Part shown: piece after piece, positions 6,786 through 15,608 of the stretch
Layout: each line of letters opens with the position of its first letter
Position numbering within the stretch: the stretch's first letter is position 1
The notes under the pieces: model-generated
What the model saw: only the letters and a program-made list of their open reading frames with translations
Database searches by the model: none
Told to the model about the DNA's origin: nothing
NCBI GenBank assembly: GCA_023423415.1
Contig: JAFAFP010000023.1
Location: forward strand, 1-43,775
DNA from: Pseudomonadota bacterium
GTDB lineage: Bacteria; Pseudomonadota; Alphaproteobacteria; Rhizobiales; Xanthobacteraceae
Length of the DNA stretch: 43,775 nucleotides
Direction: 5' to 3'
Translations under genes and position numbers: made by a program

Positions 6786-8231
6786 ATGAATATCATGAAC
6801 GTCGATTACTCGACCCAGATCCCGAACAATGTTGGCCTGACGGAGGACGCTCGCGTGCTCAAGGCGCTGGAGACCTGGCATCCCGGCTACTTGAGCTGGT
6901 GGCAGGACATGGGGCCTGAGGGTTTTCAGGAATCGCTCGTTTATCTGCGCACGGCCGTTTCGGTCGATCCGAAGGGCTGGGCCAAATTCGACTATGTGCG
7001 GATGCCGGAATATCGTTGGGGAGTGCTGCTGGCGCCGGCGGAAGAAGGCCGCAAGGTGAATTTCGGTCAGCATCTCGGTGAGCCGGCTTGGCAGGAAGTG
7101 CCGGGCGAACACCGCGCGCTGCTCCGTCGTCTGATCGTGATCCAGGGCGACACTGAGCCGGCTTCGGTCGAACAGCAGCGCCATCTTGGCAAGACCGCGC
7201 CGTCACTCTATGACATGCGCAACCTGTTTCAGGTGAACGTCGAAGAGGGCCGTCACCTGTGGGCGATGGTCTATCTGCTGCAAAAGTATTTCGGCCGCGA
7301 TGGCCGGGACGAGGCGGATGATTTGCTCCGCCGGCGCTCCGGCTCGGATGAAGCGCCGCGTATGCTCGGCGCGTTCAACGAAGCGACGCCCGACTGGCTG
7401 TCGTTCTTCATGTTCACCTTCTTCACCGATCGTGACGGCAAGATGCAGCTTGAGAGCCTTGCGCAATCGGGCTTCGATCCACTGTCGCGCACCTGCCGCT
7501 TCATGCTGACCGAAGAAGCGCATCACATGTTCGTCGGCGAGACTGGTATCTCGCGGACCGTGCAGCGCACCTGTGAAGCGATGAAACAGGCCGGCATTGA
7601 AGATCCGAATGAAATTTCCAAGGTTCGTGCGCTTGGCGTAATCGATCTGCCGACGATCCAGAAGAAGCTGAATCTGCACTATTCGCTGTCGCTCGACCTG
7701 TTCGGCTCCGAGGTTTCGACCAACGCCGCCAATGCCTACAACAACGGCATCAAGGGTCGGTATCAGGAAACGAAGATCGACGACGATCACCGCCTGACCA
7801 ACGACACCTATCCGGTGCTGAAGCTGGTTGACGGTGAGATCAAGCGCGTTGACGAGCCCGCACTGACCGCACTGAACATGCGCCTTCGTGACGATTACAC
7901 CAACGATTGCGCCAAAGGCGTCGAGCGCTGGAACAAGGTGATCGAGAAGGCTGGCGTGAACTTCCGTCTCGAACTGCCGAGCGTCGCGTTCCACCGGCAT
8001 GTCGGCGAGTTCAAGAATGTGCATGCATCGCCGACGGGAATCATCCTGACGGATGCCGATTGGGCAAAGAAGCGCGACGAATGGCTGCCGTCGAAGGACG
8101 ATGGTGCGTTCATCGAAGCGCTGATGAAGCCGGTCACGGAACCGGGCCAGTATGCAGGCTGGATCTCGCCGCCGAAGGTCGGTATCGACAACAAGCCGGG
8201 CGACTTCGAATACGTGAAGATCGCGGCATAG
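6786..8231 (+). CDS. boxB: BoxB, benzoyl-CoA 2,3-epoxidase oxygenase subunit
   Basis: 481-aa class I diiron monooxygenase component. With BoxA supplying electrons it converts benzoyl-CoA, O2 and NADPH to 2,3-epoxybenzoyl-CoA. Iron-ligand motifs are visible: Glu124 (QGDTEPAS), E154xxH157 (NVEEGRH) and E244xxH247 (LTEEAHH), with Asp/Glu candidates near residues 203-223. The N-terminus MNIMNVDYSTQIPNNVGL and the overall length match BoxB of Azoarcus and Bradyrhizobium. The start ATG 6786 follows GAGGAGCGCACC closely. It is the middle gene of boxC-boxB-boxA. The stop at 8231 is followed by a hairpin-rich element before boxA. Confidence 0.96.
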   Translation: MNIMNVDYSTQIPNNVGLTEDARVLKALETWHPGYLSWWQDMGPEGFQESLVYLRTAVSVDPKGWAKFDYVRMPEYRWGVLLAPAEEGRKVNFGQHLGEPAWQEVPGEHRALLRRLIVIQGDTEPASVEQQRHLGKTAPSLYDMRNLFQVNVEEGRHLWAMVYLLQKYFGRDGRDEADDLLRRRSGSDEAPRMLGAFNEATPDWLSFFMFTFFTDRDGKMQLESLAQSGFDPLSRTCRFMLTEEAHHMFVGETGISRTVQRTCEAMKQAGIEDPNEISKVRALGVIDLPTIQKKLNLHYSLSLDLFGSEVSTNAANAYNNGIKGRYQETKIDDDHRLTNDTYPVLKLVDGEIKRVDEPALTALNMRLRDDYTNDCAKGVERWNKVIEKAGVNFRLELPSVAFHRHVGEFKNVHASPTGIILTDADWAKKRDEWLPSKDDGAFIEALMKPVTEPGQYAGWISPPKVGIDNKPGDFEYVKIAA

Positions 8232-8237
8232 TTATCT

Positions 8238-8341
8238 CTCCCGCAAGGGGGAGGATGACCGCGAGCTTATGAGAGCGGTCGGGTGGGGGTCGCCCCACCC
8301 CGGTTCGCTTCGCTCACCGATCCTTCCTCAATGAGGAAGGA
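8238..8341 (+). repeat. Hairpin-rich intergenic element between boxB and boxA, masking the boxA RBS
   Basis: Four consecutive inverted repeats fill the gap: CTCCC/GGGAG (8238-8253), GACCGC/GCGGTC (8257-8280), GGGTGGGG-GTCG-CCCCACCC (8281-8300, perfect 8-bp stem) and TCCTTCCTC-AAT-GAGGAAGGA (8321-8341, perfect 9-bp stem). The last 3' arm carries the boxA Shine-Dalgarno GGAAGG, seven bases before the ATG. The composition resembles dispersed intergenic repeats common in rhizobial genomes. It could stabilise boxCB mRNA and lower boxA translation; this effect is inferred. Confidence 0.6.
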
Positions 8342-8347
8342 CAAGAG

Positions 8348-9580
8348 ATGCCGCAATACGCGGTAGCGAGCAACCAAATGGACGCCACCACCACAACGAC
8401 AGGTCCAAAGAAGCAGCACCTCATCGATCCGGAGGTCTGCATCCGTTGCAATACCTGCGAGGAGACCTGTCCGGTCGACGCGATCACGCATGACGACAAC
8501 AACTATGTCGTTGACGCCGAAAAATGTAATTTCTGCCTCGATTGCATCTCGCCTTGTCCTACCGGCTCGATCGATAGTTGGCGCGTCGTCAATGCTGCCT
8601 ACAGCATCGAGGATCAGTTTAGCTGGCAGGAATTGCCCGCACAGGAAGAGATCGCAAGTGGCGATGGTGGCGGCGAAGCCGAGGACGACGAGGCAGCCAG
8701 GCTGATTGCCGAGGCGCATTCCGGCAGCGGTGGAAAAAGCATTGCGCCGGCGTCGGCGAGCAAGCCGACTGTTAATCTTTACAATCGGAGTCGTCCCGCA
8801 ATCGCGACCGTAACGGGTAATTTCCGTTTGACCGATCCTGACGCTGACAACGATGTTCGCCACATCATTCTGGATTTCGGCGATGCATCATTCCCAGTCT
8901 TGGAAGGTCAGAGTATTGGCATCATTCCGCCAGGCACTGATGAGAGCGGCAAACCGCATGTCATTCGGCTCTATTCCGTCGCCAGTTCTCGCGATGGTGA
9001 GAAACCGAAAACCAACAACCTCGCGCTGACGGTGAAGCGCGAGCCGCAAGGACTGTGCTCGAACTATGTTTGCGATCTGAAGAAGGGCGATACGGTTCAG
9101 GTGACGGGGCCGTTCGGCGCGACCTTCCTGATGCCGGATGATCCATCCGCCAACATCATCATGATCTGCACTGGCACGGGGTCGGCTCCATTCCGCGGCT
9201 TTACCGAGCGCCGTCGTCGCACCATGCGCGATGCGCCCGGCCGCATGATGATCTATTTCGGCGCACGCCGTCCGGAAGAGCTGCCGTACTTCGGTCCGTT
9301 GCAGAAAGTGCCGGACGGTTTGCTGCGCAAGCATTTTGCTTATTCGCGCGTGCCCGGCGAGCCGAAGACCTATGTGCAGGATCGCATGCGTGCGACGGCC
9401 GGGGAGATGCTGGCCTTTCTCAAGAACGCCAAGACGCACATTTATATCTGCGGATTGAAGGGTATGGAGACCGGCGTTAACGAAGCGTTGGCCGATATTT
9501 GCCGCAGCTCGGGCATGGACTGGGCCAGTCTGCGTGCCGATATGCGCGCTCAGGGCCGCTATCACGTCGAGACTTACTAA
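8348..9580 (+). CDS. boxA: BoxA, benzoyl-CoA 2,3-epoxidase reductase subunit
   Basis: 410-aa NADPH-dependent reductase that passes electrons to BoxB. Residues 28-75 hold two [4Fe-4S] ferredoxin motifs: Cys31-34-37-41 (CIRCNTCEETCP) and Cys60-63-66-70 (CNFCLDCISPCP). A low-complexity acidic/serine-rich linker follows to about residue 140. The C-terminal ferredoxin-NADP reductase module has the FAD motif RLYSVASS, the NADP motif GTGSAPFRGF and a terminal ...HVETY with the closing aromatic residue of that fold. ATG 8348 has GGAAGG seven bases upstream; Met11 has no RBS. A strong terminator follows the stop, ending the box operon. BoxD and benzoate-CoA ligase are not in this window. Confidence 0.95.
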   Translation: MPQYAVASNQMDATTTTTGPKKQHLIDPEVCIRCNTCEETCPVDAITHDDNNYVVDAEKCNFCLDCISPCPTGSIDSWRVVNAAYSIEDQFSWQELPAQEEIASGDGGGEAEDDEAARLIAEAHSGSGGKSIAPASASKPTVNLYNRSRPAIATVTGNFRLTDPDADNDVRHIILDFGDASFPVLEGQSIGIIPPGTDESGKPHVIRLYSVASSRDGEKPKTNNLALTVKREPQGLCSNYVCDLKKGDTVQVTGPFGATFLMPDDPSANIIMICTGTGSAPFRGFTERRRRTMRDAPGRMMIYFGARRPEELPYFGPLQKVPDGLLRKHFAYSRVPGEPKTYVQDRMRATAGEMLAFLKNAKTHIYICGLKGMETGVNEALADICRSSGMDWASLRADMRAQGRYHVETY

Positions 9581-9584
9581 GAAA

Positions 9585-9608
9585 AAAGGGCCGGAAGACC
9601 GGCCCTTT
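9585..9608 (+). terminator. Rho-independent terminator of the box operon, probably bidirectional
   Basis: Perfect 10-bp stem AAAGGGCCGG (9585-9594), loop AAGA, CCGGCCCTTT (9599-9608), starting a few bases after the boxA TAA. The flanking A-run and T-run also make it usable for the convergent aminotransferase gene ending at 9633. Confidence 0.9.
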
Positions 9609-9632
9609 CATTCTTGTCACGCGATGCGTTGT

Positions 9633-10841
9633 CTATTCGGCAGCCACTCGTGACTGCGTGCCATGCGCGGAGACAAGGTAATCCATCGCTGCCTGCACGC
9701 CGCCTTTTTTGTGCGGAACGCCAGCGAGCGACAGCGCCATTTCGGTTGCAGCAAGCGCGCCAACGATGGTGGCATCGTTAGTGTCGCCGAGATGGCCGAT
9801 GCGGAAATACTTTCCAGCAAACGGACCAAAGCTTGCGCCGTAGGAAATGTTGAAATGTTCGAGCGCAATTCCGCGGAACGCATCGGCGTCATGGCCATCT
9901 GGCAGCAAAATCGCTGTGACAGTCGATGAATAGCATTTCGGATCGCGGCACAGGATCTCGAGACCCCAATGCTTCACCGCGCGGCGCACGGCTTCGCCGA
10001 GCCGGTCATGGCGCGCGAAGACATTATCGAGACCTTCCTCATGCAGCATCTCAATGCTCTCGACGAGGCCGCCAAGCATCAGCGTTGCCGGCGTGTACGG
10101 GAAGAAGCCGACCTTGTTCATGTTGATCATGTCGCCCCAGTCGAAGAACGACTTCGGCAGCTTCGAGGTCTTGTAGGCTTCCAGCGCTTTCGGGCTGAGC
10201 GCATTGAACGACATGCCGGGCGGCAGCATCAGGCCCTTCTGCGCACCGCCGACTGCGACGTCCACGCCCCACTCATCATGCCGGTAATCGGACGAGGCGA
10301 GTGATGAAATGGTGTCCACCATCAACAGTGCCGGGTGGCCAGCGGCGTCGATCGCTTTGCGGATGGCAGCGATATCGCTGGCGCAGCCGGTCGAGGTCTC
10401 GTTGTGAACGACGCAGACCGCCTTGATCTCCTTACCTGCGTCCTTGCGCAGATGCGCCTCGATCGCAGCGGGATCGGCACCGACACGCCAGTCGGTCTTG
10501 ATGAACTCGGCCTGCAAGCCGAACTTCTCGGCCATCTTCTTCCAGAGTGTGGCGAACTGGCCGGTTTCGATCATCAGCACCTTGTCGCCGGGCGAGAGCG
10601 TGTTGACGAGCGCTCCTTCCCAGGCACCGGTGCCGGTCGCCGTGTAGATGATCACCGGGTTGCTGGTCTTGAAAATGGTCTTGATGCCCTCGAGGGCCTT
10701 CTTCGCCATCTTGGCGAATTCCGGACCGCGATGGTCGATCACCGGCGTGTCGATGGCGCGAAGCACCCGATCCGGCACCGGCGTTGGCCCGGGAATCTGC
10801 AGAAAATGGCGGCCGGCGGCACGCGATGAGTTCTGGGCCAT
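9633..10841 (-). CDS. Serine/alanine-glyoxylate aminotransferase (class V)
   Basis: 402-aa PLP-dependent class V aminotransferase, cytoplasmic. Relatives transfer the amino group of serine or alanine to glyoxylate, giving glycine plus hydroxypyruvate or pyruvate. The PLP lysine is Lys202 in VGGAQKGLMLPPGM; the cofactor-ring aspartate is Asp176 in LMVDTISSLAS. The N-terminus HFLQIPGPTPVPDRVLRAID is typical. The start ATG 10841 has a near-perfect AAGGAGTT about eight bases upstream; an in-frame ATG at 11036 adds 65 non-family residues and is rejected. It diverges from a flavin dehydrogenase across 182 bp, suggesting a shared role in glycolate, glyoxylate or hydroxy-acid metabolism (inference). 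Confidence 0.88.
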   Translation of the reverse strand: MAQNSSRAAGRHFLQIPGPTPVPDRVLRAIDTPVIDHRGPEFAKMAKKALEGIKTIFKTSNPVIIYTATGTGAWEGALVNTLSPGDKVLMIETGQFATLWKKMAEKFGLQAEFIKTDWRVGADPAAIEAHLRKDAGKEIKAVCVVHNETSTGCASDIAAIRKAIDAAGHPALLMVDTISSLASSDYRHDEWGVDVAVGGAQKGLMLPPGMSFNALSPKALEAYKTSKLPKSFFDWGDMINMNKVGFFPYTPATLMLGGLVESIEMLHEEGLDNVFARHDRLGEAVRRAVKHWGLEILCRDPKCYSSTVTAILLPDGHDADAFRGIALEHFNISYGASFGPFAGKYFRIGHLGDTNDATIVGALAATEMALSLAGVPHKKGGVQAAMDYLVSAHGTQSRVAAE

Positions 10842-11023
10842 CGTCGGTAACTCCTTGAAAAAATGGGCGATCTTGAAGCCAAAACTGCGCCGCCAAGGCG
10901 GCCTGAACTTGCCCGGATGAACACTGAATGCGACATTCTGGTCAAGCCCAAAGCGGGCATGGGTTGATAGCAAAAACGTATCGACGTCCCGGGACAGGGG
11001 CGCAAAAAAAGCCGGAGGAAGCG

Positions 11024-13954
11024 TTGGCTGACACATTGAGGCCCGGACTGGAGCGGCGTTTGCGGTCTGCTGTTCAGGGTGAGGTCAAGTTTGATCGCTT
11101 TACCCGCGGCCGCTATGCGACGGATGCGTCTCACTATCAGATGGTGCCCATTGGCGTCGTGACGCCGCGGACGATGGACGCAGCCGCGCGTGCAATCGAG
11201 ATCGCCCGCGACGAAGGCGTTACCGTATTGGCGCGGGGTGGCGGCACGTCGCAATGCGGACAAACCGTCAATGAATCGCTGGTCATCGACTGCTCGAAAT
11301 ACCTGAACCGCATTGTCGATCTCGATGTCGCGAACCGGCGCTGCATCGTCGAACCGGGCATCGTGCTGGATGACCTCAATCGCGCGCTGAAACCGCAGGG
11401 TGTGTGGTTTCCGGTCGACATTTCCACCGCCTCGCGGGCCACCATCGGGGGGATGACCGGCAACAACTCGTGCGGCGCGCGCTCGCTGCGCTATGGCAAC
11501 ACCCGCGAGAACGTCATCTCGGTAGAAGCGATCCTCGCCAATGGTCGGCGGCAGAAATTCGGTTCCGCGGCGACTGATCTGTCAGATCATCTGCATTCGC
11601 CGGAGATGTTCGGTCTCGCCCGTGATCTGTTGGCGATCGGCGCCCGGGAAGCCGACGAAATCATCGCCCGCTTTCCGAAGGTGCAGCGCCGGGTCGGCGG
11701 CTATAATCTGGATGCGCTCCTGCCCGGGCGCAATGACCTCAACCTCGCCCACATCCTGGTGGGCTCGGAAGGCACACTCGGCTTCACCACGCAGGTGGAA
11801 CTGAAGCTCGCGCCGCTTCTCGGCCGCCGCACAGTCGGCGCCTGCCACTTCGGTCGGTTCCATGATGCAATGGATGCGGCCCAACACATCGTCCGCTTGA
11901 AGCCGATCGGTGTCGAACTGGTCGATCGCACCATGATCGAACTGGCGCGCGAGATTTCGATCTTCCGTCCCACGCTCGAGCAGTTTGTGCGCGGTACGCC
12001 GGATGCGATCTTGCTGGTCGAATTCGGTGAAGACGATCAAGACGAAAATCTGCACCGCCTCAGCCAACTCACCGAGCTGATGGGCGATCTGGGCTACGGG
12101 TGGGACAAGACAGGCGCGAAGCAGGGTGGTGTGGTCGAAGTCCTGGACCCGGCATTACAGGCTGCGATCACCGAAGTCCGCACCTCCGGCCTCAACATCA
12201 TGATGTCGATGAAGGATGCGGGCAAACCTGTTTCCTTCGTTGAAGATTGCGCGGTGCCGCTGGAACATCTTGCCGAATACACTGCACGATTGACGGAGGT
12301 GTTCGAGAAGAATGGCACGCGCGGCACCTGGTATGCCCACGCGGGCGCTGGTTGCCTGCATGTGCGGCCGATTCTCAACTTGCGTCTCGACAAGGACGTC
12401 AAGGCGATGCGTGCGATTGCCGAAGAGGCCTTCGCCATGGTGCGCGCCTATAAGGGTTCGCATTCGGGAGAACATGGCGACGGGCTGGTGCGCTCGGAAT
12501 TTCACGAGTTCATGTTCGGCTCCAGGCTGGTGCGGGCATTCGAGGAGGTGAAGGACCGCTTCGATCCGAACGGATTTTTCAATCCCGGCAAGATCGTTCG
12601 CGCGCCGAAATTCGACGACCGCAACTATTTCCGTTTTCGCCCCGGTTATCGCGGCGAAGAGATCACGACACGGCTCGATTGGTCGGCATGGCCCGGCTCC
12701 GGCGGCGGTTTTCAGGGCGCGGTCGAGATGTGCAACAACAACGGCGCCTGCCGGAAGATTGAAGGCGGCGTGATGTGTCCAAGCTATCGCGTCACCCGAG
12801 ATGAGAAGGACGTGACGCGTGGGCGTGCCAACTCTCTGCGCCTGGCGATCACCGGTCAGCTTGGTGTTGATGCGCTGGCATCGGACGAGATGGCCGAAAC
12901 GATGAAGCTGTGCGTGTCTTGCAAGGCCTGTCGTCGCGAATGCCCGACTGGCGTCGATATGACGCGCATGAAGATCGAGGTGCTGGCCGCCCGCGCCGCA
13001 CGGTTCGGCTTTTCGCTGCGGGATAGATTGATCGGCTGGCTGCCGCGCTACGCGCCCTATGCCGCGAAAGTGCCGTGGCTGCTGAATTTGCGCAACGTGC
13101 TGCCGGGCGCAGGATGGTTGTCCGAGGCTCTTGCGGGGTTTAGTGCGCAGCGAAGCCTGCCGAGGTGGCGCATTGATGTGTTCAAAGAAATCTCACGTGA
13201 CCAACGAATTGACGCTCCCGAAATCGTTCTCTTCGCCGACACCTTCAATCGCTATTTCGAGCGCGAGAATCTGGATGATGCAGTGGCGGTGCTCTCAGCC
13301 GCAGGTTATCGCGTTCACGTCGCGCAGCCGGCGCAAAAAAATCAGCGTCCGCTATGTTGCGGCCGCACCTTCCTGTCGGTCGGTGCCGTCGATCAGGCGC
13401 GTGAGGAAGCGGAGCGAACGCTCGAGGCGCTCAAGCCGTTTATTGATAAAGGTGTGCCCGTCGTTGGACTTGAGCCGAGCTGCATTCTCAGCTTCCGTGA
13501 TGAAGTTCCGACGCTGGTGAAATCCGAAGCCGCCAAGGCATTGTCGCAACTCGCCGTCACATTCGAGGAATTCATCGCATGCGAGCACAAGGCAGGCCGC
13601 TTTGCCCTCAAGTTGAGCTCTTTGCCGCAACGGGCGCTGGTGCACGGTCATTGCCATCAAAAGGCGTTCGAAGCTTTCACGCCGGTACAAACTGTTCTCA
13701 GGCTTGTGCCGGACCTGCAAGTCGAGGTCATTGAATCGAGTTGCTGCGGAATGGCAGGTGCCTTCGGCTATGCAGCCGATACCATCGACGTGTCGCTGGC
13801 GATGGGGGAACTGTCGCTCTTGCCCGCCGTGCGTAACGCGCCAGATGACGCGATCATCGTGGCGGACGGCACGTCATGTCGGCATCAGATTCACGATGGC
13901 GCAGGGCGGGATGCGGTGCATGTCGCGCGCGTGCTGGCGCGGGCGATAGCCTAG
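11024..13954 (+). CDS. FAD-linked 2-hydroxyacid dehydrogenase fused to Fe-S/CCG domains (GlcD-GlcF / YdiJ-like)
   Basis: 976-aa fusion. Residues about 1-280 form a PCMH-type FAD domain with pyrophosphate loop ARGGGTSQCGQTVN. An FAD-oxidase C-terminal domain follows to about 540, with SGEHGDGLVRSEFH. A ferredoxin-like region comes next, with CNNNGACRK near 570 and LCVSCKACRRECPTG near 630. Two CCG heterodisulfide-type motifs close it (LCCGRTFLS near 778; SSCCGMAGAFGY near 906). YdiJ relatives oxidise D-2-hydroxyacids such as 2-hydroxyglutarate or lactate and pass electrons to the quinone pool. The start chosen is TTG 11024, with GGAGG at 11014-11018; an ATG at 10928 lacks support. The exact substrate is unknown. 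Confidence 0.85.
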   Translation: MADTLRPGLERRLRSAVQGEVKFDRFTRGRYATDASHYQMVPIGVVTPRTMDAAARAIEIARDEGVTVLARGGGTSQCGQTVNESLVIDCSKYLNRIVDLDVANRRCIVEPGIVLDDLNRALKPQGVWFPVDISTASRATIGGMTGNNSCGARSLRYGNTRENVISVEAILANGRRQKFGSAATDLSDHLHSPEMFGLARDLLAIGAREADEIIARFPKVQRRVGGYNLDALLPGRNDLNLAHILVGSEGTLGFTTQVELKLAPLLGRRTVGACHFGRFHDAMDAAQHIVRLKPIGVELVDRTMIELAREISIFRPTLEQFVRGTPDAILLVEFGEDDQDENLHRLSQLTELMGDLGYGWDKTGAKQGGVVEVLDPALQAAITEVRTSGLNIMMSMKDAGKPVSFVEDCAVPLEHLAEYTARLTEVFEKNGTRGTWYAHAGAGCLHVRPILNLRLDKDVKAMRAIAEEAFAMVRAYKGSHSGEHGDGLVRSEFHEFMFGSRLVRAFEEVKDRFDPNGFFNPGKIVRAPKFDDRNYFRFRPGYRGEEITTRLDWSAWPGSGGGFQGAVEMCNNNGACRKIEGGVMCPSYRVTRDEKDVTRGRANSLRLAITGQLGVDALASDEMAETMKLCVSCKACRRECPTGVDMTRMKIEVLAARAARFGFSLRDRLIGWLPRYAPYAAKVPWLLNLRNVLPGAGWLSEALAGFSAQRSLPRWRIDVFKEISRDQRIDAPEIVLFADTFNRYFERENLDDAVAVLSAAGYRVHVAQPAQKNQRPLCCGRTFLSVGAVDQAREEAERTLEALKPFIDKGVPVVGLEPSCILSFRDEVPTLVKSEAAKALSQLAVTFEEFIACEHKAGRFALKLSSLPQRALVHGHCHQKAFEAFTPVQTVLRLVPDLQVEVIESSCCGMAGAFGYAADTIDVSLAMGELSLLPAVRNAPDDAIIVADGTSCRHQIHDGAGRDAVHVARVLARAIA

Positions 13955-14074
13955 AAACTTGTTCGTCATACTAGAGGAAGTGGGAAGCCGGAATGTAGTC
14001 CTCACCGGGGCCAGTCAACGGGCCACGCTTTGCCCGGAGCCGTCGGCGGGACGAGCGGGGGACGGGATAGTGAT

Positions 14075-15133
14075 TTAATCCAATCCCATCGAGATCTTTG
14101 CTCGAAATTGCGTGCGTTCAAAATTATCGAGGTCATATCGTAAATTGTAATGGGAGGACGAGCGGCCCGATACCTGCGGCTGCCACGTGGCATTGAAGAT
14201 GATCTTGTCGGTCAGCTTCCAGGCGAGTGTCGGTCCAACATAGATCGCGTATCCCAGCCGCTGACGCATCGTGCCGGTGTCGTATTGACCGAGGTGGCGC
14301 GCTTCAGCGCCGACAAAGAGTGTCTTGGAAAGCTGGAAGGTGAGGGCGGTCGATATGAGACTGGTGGAGGTGCTAATCCAGAATCGTCGATCGTCATCGT
14401 TCTGGGCGGTTTGTGGCACCCAGTTAAAATTTGCGGCCCAGAAAATTCGGTCCGGTACGATGATGGCATCGACCAGCAGTTTCACTGCGGCATTGATCGT
14501 CTCGGAGCGAAGTCCGGCGACCGGATCGAACCGCGCCCATCGCGGTTCGATCGCGAATGCTGCGGCGAAAGGATTGTCGGCGCTACGCGTGATGAAGACA
14601 TGTTGCAGCTCGAACGATAAGCCGTCGAAGCCGCCTATATTGACATCCCGGAAGCCGGCGACGCCCTTGATGCGATCCCAGCCACCAAAGAACGATCCGC
14701 CAATCCACCAATCCTTCGCGAAGGTGTAGCCGAGCTCGGATTTCGAGTTGAAGCCGTTGTAGCTACCGTCGCGCTTGGTGAGTCGGCCATCGAGCTCGGT
14801 GGCAAAGCCTTTCTCGCCAACTTCGCCGACACCGGTCGGTGAGGTGAAGCCAAAAATCTGGTCGTCGGGCACTTGAGGAATATCGTTACTTTCAGTCTTT
14901 TGCGGTGTCTTTCTCTTTGTGTCTGCTTCCGCCGGAAGGACGGCCAGAGCCGTGAAACAGATGCCGACCATCCACGCAACCGCGATCACGCGCGCGCAGA
15001 CGGATTGGTGTCCGCGCGCAAGCCTTGTGCGCCGCTGCCGATACCACACCGCGACTTCGACCCAAGATGCCATTGACGCCCCGCGCGCCGCCGGCGAATG
15101 GAAGCATCCGGCAGACGGCTCGTCTACTCCCAT
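14075..15133 (-). CDS. Putative outer-membrane beta-barrel protein, unknown function
   Basis: 352 aa from the first ATG, or 332 aa from ATG 15073. I do not recognise a named family. A signal-peptide-like segment VIAVAWMVGICFTALAVLPAEA precedes the mature part. The rest is rich in aromatic residues alternating with small and polar ones (SELGYTFAKDWWIGGSFFGGWD, ALTFQLSKTLFVGAEARHLGQYDTG), as in outer-membrane barrels, and the final strand reads FRAKISMGLD. No lipobox is seen. It stands apart from its neighbours: convergent with the FAD dehydrogenase and 84 nt from the trehalose operon. No Shine-Dalgarno settles the start. It could be a porin-like or surface protein. Confidence 0.65.
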   Translation of the reverse strand: MGVDEPSAGCFHSPAARGASMASWVEVAVWYRQRRTRLARGHQSVCARVIAVAWMVGICFTALAVLPAEADTKRKTPQKTESNDIPQVPDDQIFGFTSPTGVGEVGEKGFATELDGRLTKRDGSYNGFNSKSELGYTFAKDWWIGGSFFGGWDRIKGVAGFRDVNIGGFDGLSFELQHVFITRSADNPFAAAFAIEPRWARFDPVAGLRSETINAAVKLLVDAIIVPDRIFWAANFNWVPQTAQNDDDRRFWISTSTSLISTALTFQLSKTLFVGAEARHLGQYDTGTMRQRLGYAIYVGPTLAWKLTDKIIFNATWQPQVSGRSSSHYNLRYDLDNFERTQFRAKISMGLD

Positions 15134-15216
15134 ACGATAGTGGAAAAGACATATTTGCGACAGATCGGCCCGAGGTGACTTAGGAACTGCAGTGAACGCC
15201 GCTGCGGGGTGTGCGG

Positions 15217-15588
15217 TCAGTCTTGACCAAAGGCGATCGTCGAGAGAAGCGAAATTTCAGCGCGCCGGGAATCGAGGCGGGTGTGCTGCACCACGATCGG
15301 TACGTCGGATTCGAACACCGAGGCATAGTCGGTGTCGAGCGGAACCGGTTCGGGATCGGTCAAATCGTTGAAACGCAAATGCAGTGTCCGGCGTGCCGGA
15401 ACCGAAACGGCGTAAATGACAGGATCGCGATTCGCAAAGAAGACCGTGAGCTTGATATTCGCATTTTTATCGCCGGCGTTCAGGATGCACGCGGTCTCAT
15501 GGGACAGAAGAGCGCGATCCTGCGACACGCTTCCCGAGGGGATGTAGCCTTCAGGAATGGCCCATCTGGTTTTACCGATCGCAGACAT
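15217..15588 (-). CDS. Sensory rhodopsin transducer (ASRT) family protein
   Basis: 123-aa small soluble protein of the Anabaena sensory rhodopsin transducer superfamily. Recognisable segments are KTRWAIPEGYIP, HETACILNAGDKNA, VPARRTLHLRFNDL and VPIVVQHTRLDSR, all hallmarks of that family. Most homologues live in bacteria without rhodopsins, and the superfamily has been proposed to bind small molecules, notably sugars. No rhodopsin gene is visible here. The start ATG 15588 (MSAIGKTRW) has GGAGG eight bases upstream; the longer TTG start at 15612 overlaps the otsA stop and is unlikely. It is the last gene of the trehalose operon, about 20 nt after otsA, which points to a sugar-linked sensing or binding role. 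Confidence 0.88.
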   Translation of the reverse strand: MSAIGKTRWAIPEGYIPSGSVSQDRALLSHETACILNAGDKNANIKLTVFFANRDPVIYAVSVPARRTLHLRFNDLTDPEPVPLDTDYASVFESDVPIVVQHTRLDSRRAEISLLSTIAFGQD

Positions 15589-15608
15589 CAAGATTTCCTC
15601 CGTGCCGG

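Noticed and set aside
6144..8024. Long minus-strand ORFs opposite boxC and boxB (346 and 273 aa)
   Set aside because: Antisense shadows of firmly recognised enzymes, with His/Arg-rich translations typical of reverse-frame reading.
10842..11036. 65-residue N-terminal extension of the glyoxylate aminotransferase
   Set aside because: A near-perfect AAGGAGTT precedes ATG 10841, and the extension does not resemble the family.
15217..15588. ASRT homologue as evidence of a photosensory rhodopsin system
   Set aside because: No rhodopsin gene is visible; most ASRT-family members occur without one, and the operon context is trehalose metabolism.
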